Source of the DNA: Lepus europaeus
Lineage: Eukaryota; Chordata; Mammalia; Lagomorpha; Leporidae
Assembly: GCF_033115175.1 (NCBI RefSeq)
Contig: NC_084834.1
Coordinates: 85,978,462-86,042,461 of the forward strand
Reading direction: 5' to 3'
DNA: 64,000 nucleotides
Part shown: in pieces, positions 30,070-40,929 of the stretch
How the letters are laid out: every line of letters begins with the position of its first letter
How positions within the stretch are numbered: position 1 is the first letter of the stretch
Translations under genes and position numbers: made by a program
Notes under the pieces: generated by a model
The model's database searches: none
The model's input: only the letters and a program-made list of their open reading frames with translations
What the model was told of the DNA's origin: nothing

Positions 30070-32325
30070 TTTAACTATACTAATAAGACCCTTAACAAAT
30101 ATGATGTATCAGATGATAGGAACTGTGGTTAATTTTCAGAAATTTTACTTTAGTGTTGCTAACATTTGGCTTGTGTTTTACTGTTTTCTGTAGCTATATT
30201 GCCAGAGGATTCAAATATCTCTGGTATCCTTGTTTTTATCTCATCTGTTGACTTTTATTTTTGTTAGTAGTTCTCTTTGGATATGATGCATTTTGAAGTA
30301 ATTTCGACTTTCCACTTTTGTATTTGAGCCCTGTTAGACACTAGTTAGTAGTGAGATAAGGAAAGCCTTCTATAATCTCATGATAGAGTTTCAGATTTTT
30401 TCCTCTGGGTCATGCCTTTCACATTTTCTTCTTTATTCTCCCCACTTCTTAAGTAAAACGGAGATGACATATAGGGTTGTGGGGTATAATATACTTCTCC
30501 CAGTTGGAAAAAGATTCTAGTAATGTCTTTTCCTAGGGATTAGACTTTGTTAAGGATAATGCTCAATTATCTTTCTTACTGTGCTTCTCTACATATAGTC
30601 AAGAGTTAATTCTTAGATATTTACCATAACATACTGGGTTTTTCAAAGATAAAATTCACCCAAAGTATGGAAGACATAATTGTGAAACCATGAATTTTTA
30701 ATTCTTCTGCTAGTTCACATTTAAACTCCAGGAATTCATTAAATGACAATTTAAATGATGTTATTAGTTCATTTCTCCAAGTGGCATCTGCTCCAGGTGA
30801 TCTTAGCTATGACTCTATGGATTTTACTCTTTCAATATTGCAGGGTTTCTTTTTGCCTAGAAACCTAGTTATCTCACTATGATTTCAAGAATAGTAATTG
30901 ATTTCAATTGTTTAGTAGTTCAGTGCTGTGAAGATAGAAATGATAATTTCCAAGAACATTTTAAGTTGCAAGCAAAACATGTTATTTTCCCATGGTGTAC
31001 TAAGGTGGTTGTTGGGTACATAACTTTAAAAATTATCTACATTCTGAGTTGGCTATGATTATCCTCATAAATATGGACTAATCCTTATTAAGAACATTTC
31101 AAGACATAAATTGAAACAATAATAAGGACTTTTATTTAAATTTTAAATGGCAAATTTTACCTTCTTTGATCATGATCATCTGAATCTTTGGTGTAAATAC
31201 TTCATGATTTGTACATACTTTTTTTGGCTTATTTCCTTCCATATTATTTTGTAGAATAGGTTTATGGTTTTCTTTTTAAAAAATATTATTCCTACCTAGT
31301 TGTGGAAACAAGCTTAAAATAGTGTTATATAAAATGTGCTTGATAGCTCTGAGTTTTTCAAATTTCTAGAATAATGGTATGATTACGTTCATTGCAAGTT
31401 TGATAGAACTTTGCAATAAGATTATTCTGACTACAGAGACAGCCTTTCCCAATCCAAATGGTTTAACAGTAAGTGAATTGGTCTAGTGATTGTGGGCCTA
31501 CCACTCTCCTTCCTCTCATTCAGATGTATCATGACTTCAGCAGGTGTCTTGAATACTCTGTTGGCTTCCAGGAATTGGTTTTGAGTGCATCTTGAAAATC
31601 TTGCATGGTAACTCACAGTGATGATATTTTAAATGTTAAAAAGTCACAGTTCTCAGTAAAGCCACTTTGCAAAAATTTCCAAAGCCATGTTTTTTTTCTA
31701 ATTGTCCAACAACCCATGTCTTTTTTGTAGGACAAATAAAGTATGTAAAATGAATATGAAGAATCTTAAATGATGTATATAAGCTACTGTGATAAATTCT
31801 TCCATATACATTGTCTAATTTAGTCTTTAAAACAGACTTGTGAGAAGAATTATTAGCCATATTTTGACATGTAAGGAAATGTAATATTCAGATAAATCAA
31901 CTTTTTTCATGTTTACATTACTATTATCAATGAGATTCAAAATTACTATTTCATTCTAAATCCATAGTCAATGTCTATCTTTTTCTATGTTAAAAGGTAA
32001 GGCATTGTTAGGATAACACAGTGCTACTTTTTTCTATCCCAAAGCTCTGTTTCAGCTATAATATGATTTAATAGATATTAAAATCTTTATTATTAGCTCT
32101 AGAAGAAATAGCCTTCTCTGTTGTATGTTTATGTAGTACAGAATTTTATGATACAAAACCATATGAGTATGTAACTTGAGATAAGTTCCTAATCCTTATT
32201 GTTCTGAAAAGGGTAATGCTGCAATTTGAGCATTCTTTGGCTCCCAACCTCATGTAGACATTTAAGATCCAAAATCATAGGTTGAAGAATTAGCAGTAGA
32301 AATTTAATTATGATGACTAAAGAAA
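30070..32325. other. unassigned AT-rich sequence
   Basis: About 2.2 kb without a convincing gene, RNA or young repeat. Parts may be very old LINE sequence. Confidence 0.35.
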
Positions 32326-32335
32326 GGACCTTTGG

Positions 32336-32560
32336 CCTGGAAAAGTAGTAGAAGATGGTCCAAGTCCTTGGGCGCCTACACCCACGTGGGAGACCCGGAA
32401 GAGGCTCCTGGCTCCTGGCTTCAGATTGGTGCAGCTCTGGCCATTGCAGCCAACTGGGGAGTGAACCATTGGATGGAAGAACTCTCTCTATCTCTTTACT
32501 TCTTCCCTCTCTGTGTAACTCTGACTTTCAAATAAATAAATAAATCTTAAAAAAAAAAAT
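32336..32560 (+). mobile_element. 5'-truncated CSINE
   Basis: Begins in the body at 'gcctggaaaagtagtagaagatggtcc' and ends 'aaataaataaataaatcttaaaaaaaaaa'. Flanked by ggacctttgg and gggcctttgg. Confidence 0.9.
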
Positions 32561-32569
32561 GGGCCTTTG

Positions 32570-32840
32570 GGATGTAACTGGATTAGAGTAAATTTCTAAG
32601 GTAGAGTCTATGTTCAAAACATTGTGGTTTATAAGGAAAGATCACAGGAAAGAGCCTTTCATTCTGCTATTCTCTCACCATGTGATCTTTTCTCTGCACT
32701 CGTTGTACCATCTACCACCCTCACCTGATGCTAGATCCGTGGGGATGCCTGATCTTGCACTGTGACTCTCCAAAACTGTGAGATAAAGTACACCATCTTC
32801 TACTATAAGTAGCTTCTGTAAGGCATTTTAGCTTTAGTGA
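32570..32840 (+). repeat. MaLR-type LTR remnant (MLT1/MST-like)
   Basis: Contains 'caccatgtgatc', 'tgcctgatcttgcactgtgactctccaaaactgtgagataaa', the familiar 3' part of MaLR LTRs. Subfamily not resolvable by eye. Confidence 0.6.
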
Positions 32841-32844
32841 TAAA

Positions 32845-33870
32845 TACAGGTAAGTTAAAAAAATTAATCTGAATACTGCCCTTTACTTATATGAGGATTC
32901 AATAAGTAAAGCCATGTAAAGAATTTAATATAGTGCATCCCTAAACCAAACATATAGTAATTGTTATGCATTATTAAAATGAATGAGAATTCACTTCAGG
33001 CCAATAGACTGAAACCACAATCACTGGTTTGATGGGGAAAATTATACATACACAAGAGAATATGTGTAATTATCATTTTGTTTTTACATCTTATGTACAA
33101 AGTACACCATTTGGTGGTTAACTAACATATATATGAATAACTTAAATGTATGATCAAAACTGGTTATATATAATTTAAAAAGAATGGTTTTATTCAGCAA
33201 TACAAATATGTTCTTAATTTTTAGAAAAAGGTTTTTATAGTTCTTCTGAATGACTAGAGCCATATTATTTTTAAATTCAAAATTCAACTTTTACTTTACT
33301 TGCCCCAAAGCATGGAATAAGTTCAACATAAGAACTTACAGTGGAAAATTTAGAATTGATTACTGGTAACCTAAGCTTAAAGGCACCCACGCATCAATTG
33401 AGAGAGGGCTTAATGGGAAGTAATCTATAAACCTGCTGTCTCATTAAGGAATTATTGGAGAAAGAAAGAATTGGAACTCCTTGGCTCTTGAAAATTCAAT
33501 ATAATAAAAGAAAACAGGAAAGCAAAGACTTGACCACAAGTATTTATTCTCATTCTTATGTAATATACTTCTCAACAGTTAAACATATGTCATTTCTCTG
33601 CCATTTCTGCTACTCAGCAAAGCACAAAATCAATATGCTTTTACCAATACTGTAAGAGGAAGAGGTTTCTATTCATCATTATATACAACTACAATCTTGA
33701 AAGTCAATGTTTTTGACTTTTCTGTAAGGTTTCTTGTGAATTTTGTTTTAACAGATAATGAAGGAGCTCAACACAAGAAGCATTTGTGTGTGTGTGAATG
33801 GAACAAAACATAGTAAAAAAAAATAGCTCCCTGAAAGTTGGAACCTGTTGCTTAAACACTGTAAATACAT
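32845..33870. other. unassigned AT-rich sequence
   Basis: No gene or clear repeat seen. Confidence 0.35.
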
Positions 33871-33874
33871 CATG

Positions 33875-34197
33875 GGCCTGGTGCTGTGGCATAGCAGGTA
33901 AGACATTGCCTGCAGTGCTGGCATCCCACGTGGGTACAGGTTCAAGTCCTGGCTGCTCCACTTCCAGTCCAGCTCTCTGCTCTGGACAGTGGAGGATGGC
34001 CCAAGTACTTGGGCCCCTGAACTCATGTAGGAGACCTAGAAGAAGCTCCTGACTCCTGCCTTCGGATCGGTGCATCTCCGGCCATTGCAGCCAACTGAGG
34101 AGTAAACCAGTGGATGGAAGACCCTTCTCTCTGTCTCAGCTTCTCTCTCTGTGCAACTCTGACTTTCAAAAAATTAAACAAATCTTAAAAAAAAAAA
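33875..34197 (+). mobile_element. CSINE, plus strand
   Basis: Head 'gggcctggtgctgtggcatagcag', conserved body, tail ending in a run of A. The duplication acatcatg flanks it. Confidence 0.92.
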
Positions 34198-34529
34198 CAC
34201 ATCATGTTTGGACAAGATCTTATCTTCAGCAAGGTAAATATCAGTGAAATATGATATTATATCCCAGAACTTGACAGTAAAATCATATTTTATTTTTGAC
34301 TAAAGAAAACACATTTCAGTAGTCTTTGTATAAACTCATCCATTGTCAACACAAGGTTTGGATAACACAATCCAAAGAAAATCATCAAGAATTTGAAAAT
34401 GCTAGATTGTAAGTTTTCTGACACCTTACTCAGGAGTTCCTAAAGATTAGATTTTCTCCTGGGGTTGCCTCATAAGTGCTCATGGGTTTTCTAATTTGGA
34501 TAAAGGAAAGTACTTCATGGAATTCACAC

Positions 34530-35090
34530 CCAACAGGATAAATGATTGACTGGTTAATTGATTTATGGAGTGCCTCATTCAGTGCCAGGTACTATTTTTC
34601 AGTGCTTTAAAAATATTAACAAGTAGCTGGTAAAGCCACCGCCTGCAGTGCCAGCATCCCATATAGGCACCAGCTCAAGTCCTGGCTGTTCCACTTCTGA
34701 TCCAGCTCCCTGATATGGCCTGGGAGAGCATCCACAGGGAGACCCAGAAGAAGCTCCTGTCTCCTGCCTTTGGATCAGCCCAGCTCTGGCTGTTGCAGCC
34801 ATTTGGGCAGTGAACCTCAGGTTGGAAGCTTTCTCTCTCTCTCTCTCTCTGACTCTACCTCTCTCTGCAACTCTTTCAAATAAATAATTAAATCTTTAAA
34901 AATTATTAACTTATTTAATCCTCATGAGAACCATATGAGGCGGATCTTATTATTATCCCCTTCTACAGATGGAAAAATTGAAACATATATTGTCCCAAGG
35001 ACACACATAAAGAAATTCCTATCTATAAGATTTGAACTCAGATATTAAGCTTCCTTCATCTCCTTCATTCAGCAGAAATTTTCAGTCCCA
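34530..35090 (+). repeat. MIR remnant split by a CSINE
   Basis: Left part 'tgcctcattcagtgccaggtac'; right part 'aatcctcatgagaaccatatgaggcggatcttattattatccccttctacagatgg' followed by 'gatttgaactcaga'. This is the MIR order in plus orientation, with a CSINE at 34620-34903 between. Confidence 0.75.
34620..34903 (+). mobile_element. CSINE inside the MIR
   Basis: Body from 'agctggtaaagccaccgcctgcagtgccagcatcccata' to a CT tract and tail 'aaataaataattaaatct'. The MIR word aaatattaac recurs as aaattattaac after it. Confidence 0.9.
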
Positions 35091-35296
35091 ATTTTGCAAC
35101 ATGTTTCACAAGCAGCACATATGTAAAGGTAGCTGACCACACCATAATTCTTTGATGCATTTCCTTGCTTTTAAGTGCAATGATACTCTAAAGCTATTAG
35201 GGCATACTTTTAAGGAATTTTCTCTGTGTGAACATAGAACTCTTCCTAGCTCCTGAACTACCGTATCCAGTATAAATTCTTTAAAATTAGCCATTC

Positions 35297-35608
35297 AGGG
35301 ACAGGCATTAAATGTTGAAGACAGTACTGTGACACCCATATCCCATACCAGAGTGCCTGAGGTGGAGTCTCAGCTCTCCTCCTGATTCCAGCTTTCTGTG
35401 AAGGTGGGCCCTGCTAGGCAGTATGTGGTAGTTCAGATACTTGGCCCCTTTCACCACTGTGGGAGCCTAGACTATTGAGTCCCTGGCTCTTGGCTTTGAC
35501 TTATCCTTGCCTCTGCTGTTTTAGGTATTTGAAAAATCTGTTAGCAGATGGAAGTTTTTCATACCTCACTCTTTCTCTGTTTCAAATAAATAAATAAATA
35601 AATAAAAC
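35297..35608 (+). mobile_element. older CSINE variant, plus strand
   Basis: Head 'gggacaggcattaaatgttgaagacagtactgtgacaccc', body ('tcctgattccagctttctgtgaaggtgggccctg') and tail '(aaat)n'. It differs from the other copies throughout, which suggests an older subfamily. Confidence 0.8.
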
Positions 35609-35684
35609 AAGCTATTTACTTGAAGTGTGACATCAGCTCAAAGGCTGGAGGTATGGTCCTGCTTCATTGTTCACCAGGAGAAAG

Positions 35685-35762
35685 TCAGAAACTAGGAACT
35701 CCATCTTGGTCCCCAACATGGGTAGCCAAGTGCCTGGGCCATCCTCTGCTGCCTTGGAAATG
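35685..35762 (-). repeat. CSINE fragment
   Basis: The words 'aagtgcctgggccatcctctgctgcctt' match the antisense CSINE body. Only this part is recognisable. Confidence 0.5.
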
Positions 35763-35769
35763 ATTATAA

Positions 35770-37800
35770 GCCAGACCCAAAAAGAAAAATCTAATATGTT
35801 TTTCCTGATCTGTGGTAACTAATAGTCTACCTAAGATGTAATGTGTAAGAGTGAAATATACATTTTTTGATGCAGTGATTGCTTACAGCCCTTGTCTCAA
35901 CTCTTGAGGAATAGCCTTTGTTTCTTCACTATGTTTCTAAATTTGTATATATGAAATACATGGAATCTATATACCTTAAATAAATTTTAAAAAATGATTA
36001 TTTTACAAACAAAATCTAAAAGAGAAATATCTACATAATTTATCCACAAGGAAATGTTGATTGATCATAATCATAACCAAAGGGGTATAAACTGTTACCA
36101 ACATGATTTAAAAGGACAGTTTATGAATTCCCAGAAAGTCTTCTAAGTAACCCCTACAACATTACACCTTCAGCAATTTAGTAAAACAAAAATCAATATA
36201 ATGTACTTTGATATTATTTATGGAAAAAGGGTTTCTGAGTATTAAGAGCAAGGCTTTCTGTACCCAGGAAAATGGATGGTGTCTAAATCCTTAAGGTCAC
36301 ATTATACTTAAATTATACAATACATCATATTATTTTACTTCAGCTTTTTGAAATCTCATAAGAGTATACAACAAAACATTATTTACTCTGAAGCTATAAG
36401 GCTACATATACACTTGATAGATTTAAATATATAATGTGAGGGTGTGCTTTCAAGTCACTATGATAGCCTTTTAAGTGTACACTCTTTCCCATTGCTGGAC
36501 ATTAATGTCAAATGGCTACAAGGCTTCAAATGCTTGAGTAGCTGTTCTGAATCATACATCTTCCACCAGTTCCAATAAACTTTAAGTGTGTGTGTGTGTG
36601 TGTATGCATAAGAGAGAAAAACAGAGACAGCATTTAGAAGAGTTTTATATTTTTAGGCTATAATAAATGATAATGTCAATTTGGTGAGATATGTTTTTAA
36701 GCATGATCAACTGTAAAAGCTGGAGAAAAAAATATACCCAAAATGAAGAGAAATATATCACACAACCAATGAAATTACATGTAGCAGCATATTCCCCTGA
36801 GTCCCTGGGATGTTGCACCTTATTATTATACCTCAAAAAGTTTTAAAATCCCAGTTGCAAGAAAGTAGAAAGAGAAATCATCTCAACTGACGGATGAAAT
36901 AAGTAGCTGATTTGTCTGTTTGTAGTCATCACAACTCTCAAGAAGTTAGAAATAAATCACAATGTTTTATATCCAGTGAGAACACATGTGTAGGCAAATC
37001 CATCACCAAGATAGCTTCAGAAAAAATTAATGTCATATTGAAAGCAATCAGGTACCACACAATTTATTTGTAGTTTTAAAATTTATTGTGTGTAGGAAAT
37101 ATGTATCATTTTCTCTTCATGATACTTAAATGTATCAATCTTTTCTCAGAAGATTAGTCAAATGGTGAAATTTCCATTAAATGCAAGTACTGTGCTTATT
37201 GAGAAATCAAGAGCTACAAAAGTAATCATACTATTGCATTCAATGTTTTATTTGCTATCTATTGTTTTTGCACTAATTTTTTAGTTTTAGAGATGAGATA
37301 TAAAAAATAATGTAAATAGTAATTATCTCAAGCCCATTTATTTTAGAATGCATTACATCCATTAGGTTTTTTTCTCCTAGAATTACAGTGTAGCTAGGTA
37401 AATATTTGAATTTTCTTGACTTCCTAAAAACAAGATTTTGAAAGAGAGAATTACACTTGGATTATATTTCATTTAGATATTTTTAGGTTTTTATTATTTG
37501 TGATTAACCACAAAATAGAAGTATTTTTGAAAACTTAGGACAAGTATGTTTCTTTTTCATATTAAATTTAAATTCCTTCTAAGTACTTAAGAAAGATTAA
37601 AGTCAATATTAATTTATGTCCCTGGATAGAAGTATTTAAGATATTTTGTACAGGCCTTGCTTTTTTAAATGTATATACAGTAGCACAGTCATATTTAATT
37701 CAATAATATATATTCCAATGTCCACAAAAATGAAAGAATTAACAAGATAACATGATAAATTGTTTGATTCATCTAGTGTATATCCTCTCTTCTCAGACAC
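35770..37800. other. unassigned AT-rich sequence with a short (TG)n
   Basis: No gene or clear repeat seen, apart from a short (TG)n microsatellite near 36584-36603. Confidence 0.35.
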
Positions 37801-37861
37801 CCTAATGGCCTTAAAATATATTATATATATATATATATAAAATATATATATATATAATAAT
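37801..37861. repeat. (TA)n microsatellite
   Basis: Alternating TA with minor interruptions, directly left of an L1 3' fragment. Confidence 0.9.
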
Positions 37862-38772
37862 ATGTTAACACACCATTATTCTTAGGTGTTTAAATTTTAA
37901 CTGAAAAGTGATCCCTGTTAAATATAAGAGTGGGAAAAAGAGAGGGAGGAGATGTATAATTTGGGACATGCTAAATCGGACTTGTCCCAAATGGTGAAGT
38001 TAGAAATGTGCCAGGGGATTCCAATACAATCCCATCAAGGTGGTATGTACCAATGCCATCTCACTAGTCCAAGTGATCAATTTCAGTTCAAATTGACGGC
38101 TCTGATAGGTCTAACAGTCAAAGGGATCACACAAAGAAGACAAGTGTCTGCTAATACTAACTGATAGAATCAAAAAGGGAGAGAAGGATCCAACATGGGA
38201 AGTGGGATACACAGCAGACTCATAGAATGGCAGATGTCCTAAATAGCACTCTGGCCTCAGAATCAGCCCTTAAGGCATTCGGATCTGGCTCAAGAGCCCA
38301 TGAGAGTATTGTAGGCATGGAAAGCCAAGATACCATGGAAAAGAAAAAAAGAAAAAAAAGAAGAAGACCTAAATGAAAGATCTCTGTGAGTGGATCCCAG
38401 TGGAAAGAATGGGGCCATCAAAGAAGGAGGTACTTTTCTCTGAAGGGAGGAGAGAACTTCCCCTTTGACTATGACCCTATCGGAATAAGATCAAAGTCGG
38501 CGAACCCTAAAGGCTTCCATAGCCTTGGCAACTCATGACTAGAGCCTAGGGAGATTTCTGACGCCATAAACAAGAGTGTCAAATTGTTAAGTCAGCAACA
38601 GTGGGATCTGTCCTTAATGTGTTGTCTAATGTGAAGTGATGCTATAACTAGTACTGAAACAGTATTTTTACACTTTGTGTTTCTGTGTGGGTGCAAACTG
38701 ATGAAATCTTTACTAACTATATACAGAATCGATCTTCTGTATATAAAGATAATTGGAAATGAAAAAAAAAAA
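37862..38772 (+). mobile_element. L1 3'UTR fragment, prematurely ended
   Basis: Rabbit-type L1 3'UTR in plus orientation starting 'gttaacacaccattattcttagg'. It passes 'gaggagatgtataatttgggacatgc', a purine-rich block (about 38340-38380) and 'cttccatagccttggcaactcatga'. It then stops at an A11 run near 38762, before the terminal purine-rich block that ends the other L1s. This is the ordinary 3'UTR without the ERV-derived block. Confidence 0.85.
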
Positions 38773-38824
38773 CACATGGTGTTAAATTGGAAATGACATA
38801 GAAAATTTAATTAATTTTTTAAAA

Positions 38825-39155
38825 AATATCATGTAGGATCTCTGTCTTTAATGTGCTGTACACTGTTATTTAATGCTGTAACTAGTACTCCAACAGTATT
38901 TTTGCACTTTGTGTTGCTATATGGGGGCAAACTGTTGAAATCTTTACTTAATATATACTAAACTGATCTTCTGTATATAAAGAGAATTGAAAATGAATCT
39001 TGATGTGAATGGAAGGGGAGAGGGAGCGGGAAAGGGGAGGGTTGCGGGTGGGGGGAAGTTATGGGAGGCAGGAAGCCATTGTAATCCATAAGCTGTACTT
39101 TGGAAATTTATATTCATTAAATAAAAGTTTAATAAATGAAAAAAAATAAAGCGTA
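38825..39155 (+). mobile_element. L1 3' end, 5'-truncated
   Basis: Begins 'atgtaggatctctgtctttaatgtgctgtac' and ends with the G/A-rich block (about 39005-39060), 'gtactttggaaatttatattcattaaataaaag' and a short A-rich tail. It lies about 50 bases after the previous L1 fragment, as a separate insertion. Confidence 0.88.
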
Positions 39156-39180
39156 TGGGAAGATGTGTGAATCTTATATG

Positions 39181-39183
<3 letters not shown>

Positions 39184-39222
<39 letters not shown>
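39184..39222. repeat. (TA)n microsatellite
   Basis: Pure TA run of about 38 bases next to a CSINE. Confidence 0.95.
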
Positions 39223-39226
<4 letters not shown>

Positions 39227-39232
39227 GGTGGG

Positions 39233-39580
39233 GCTGGCACTGTGACATAGCTGGTAAAGCCGTCAACTGCAGTGCCGGTATCCCATGTGGGCTCCGGTTT
39301 CAGTCCTGGCTGCTACACTTCCAATCCAGCTCTCTGCTATGGCCTGGGAAAGCGGTGGAAGATGGCTCAATTCCTTGGGCCCCTGTATCCGCATGGGAGA
39401 CCCAGAAGAAGCTCTTGACTCCTGGCTCCTGGCTTCGGATAGGCTCAGCTTCAGCTGTTGCAGCCAACTGGGGGTTGAACCAGTGGATGGAAGACCTCTC
39501 TCTCTCCTTCTCTGCCTCTCCTCTCTCTGTGTAACTGACTTTCAAATTAATAAATAAATAAACCTTTAAAAATAAAATAT
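39233..39580 (+). mobile_element. CSINE, plus strand
   Basis: Head 'ggggctggcactgtgacatagctgg', full body, short CT tract and tail 'aataaataaataaacc'. Flanked by atataatatg on both sides. Confidence 0.92.
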
Positions 39581-40054
39581 ATAATATGAAATAATTTCTC
39601 ACTATTTTTCCAATAGCCTTAAGGAAAGAAAAATTAGTCTATCAATATTTCTAGGAGGTTACTTTGAAATAGAAAAGTTTTCTTCTCAGAATTCTATTTT
39701 ATTGACTTAAACATCAATTTTTTTTCTATAATATGGTTTTGAATGTATAACATTTTATTTGCTAAAACAGGACATTGCTTAAATTTTATCCTCCAGCAAT
39801 ACCAATGAAAATTTAAGAATAAAAGAAATCAAAACAGTACATGTTACTTAGCTTGCTCTGCCTTTTTAAGATATGGCCTACTCAGCATACAAATGAAAAG
39901 GTCAAGGCTTAAGGAATCCAATATAATTAAACAAGCATGCTGTGTGTCCTTGAAAAACATCCAACCTCTCTGATCTAATCTGTGAAAGAGTACAACAATA
40001 ACTTCCTAATCAGGTTGTTGTCAGCTAAGAATGAGGGCTGTGAATAGAAAGTGT

Positions 40055-40375
40055 CTCCTTTTCCATTTATATATTGAAGTCTTTATCTACAATGTCATGC
40101 TTTCCTGAAAGTGGAACCTTTGGATGGTAATGAGGTTTAGAGGAGATCAGGAGGGCCCAGTGGTAAGACAAGTGACTATACGAAGAGGGAGCAATCAGAA
40201 CCCTGCCTCTACCATATGAAAACACAGCAATAAGGTCTCCCTTCTACAAACCAATAAGCAGCTGATTCTACTGGTATTTTGATCTTGGACTTCTCAGCTT
40301 CCAAATCTGTGAGAAATAAAACTGGCTGTTTAAATGACTCAATTTATGGTATTATGGTATAACAACTGAGCTTTC
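40055..40375 (+). repeat. MaLR-type LTR remnant (MLT1/MST-like)
   Basis: Contains 'tgaaagtggaacctttggatggtaatgaggtttagaggagatcagg', then 'ccctgcctctaccatatgaaaacacagcaa', then 'tgatcttggacttctcagcttccaaatctgtgagaaataaa'. This is the normal order of a MaLR LTR in plus orientation. Confidence 0.7.
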
Positions 40376-40587
40376 TAAAGCAACAAGGAAATGTTTGGGA
40401 AGGATGATAATATGAAAAAGGTGCCTTTTTAAAATTTTTAAGAGGGAAAAATATGTTTGTTAGATTAAACCAGAGAAAAAACAAATCATCCCATTTATAT
40501 AAAGAAATATAGAAGAGATTTAATCTTTACATCTATTAGTTAAGGAGTTTTATTGTGCCTTAAGTTTTTGGAAGCACCTTGAAATTT

Positions 40588-40927
40588 TTTTAAAGATTTA
40601 TTTATTTATTTGAAAGTTAGAATTACACAGAGAGAGAAGGAGAAAGAGAGAGAGAGAGAGACAGAGAGAGGTCTTCCATCCGCTGATTCACTCCCCTATT
40701 GGCCACCAAAGGCCGGAGTTGCGCCGACCTGAAGCCAGGAGCCAGGAGTCTCCTCCAGGTCTGCCATGTGGGTGCATGGGCCCAAGGGCTTGGGACATCT
40801 TCCACTGCTTTCCCAGGCCATAGTAGAGAGCTGGATAGGAAGTGGACCTGCTGGGTCTCAAACCGGTGCCCATAAAGGATGCTGGCCCTGAAGGCAGTGG
40901 CTTTACCCACTATACCACAGCACCAGC
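40588..40927 (-). mobile_element. CSINE, minus strand
   Basis: Antisense tail 'taaagatttatttatttatttgaaag', (GA)n, body, antisense head ending 'cagcaccagcccc'. Flanked by cttgaaatttt and cctggaaattt. Confidence 0.92.
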
Positions 40928-40929
40928 CC

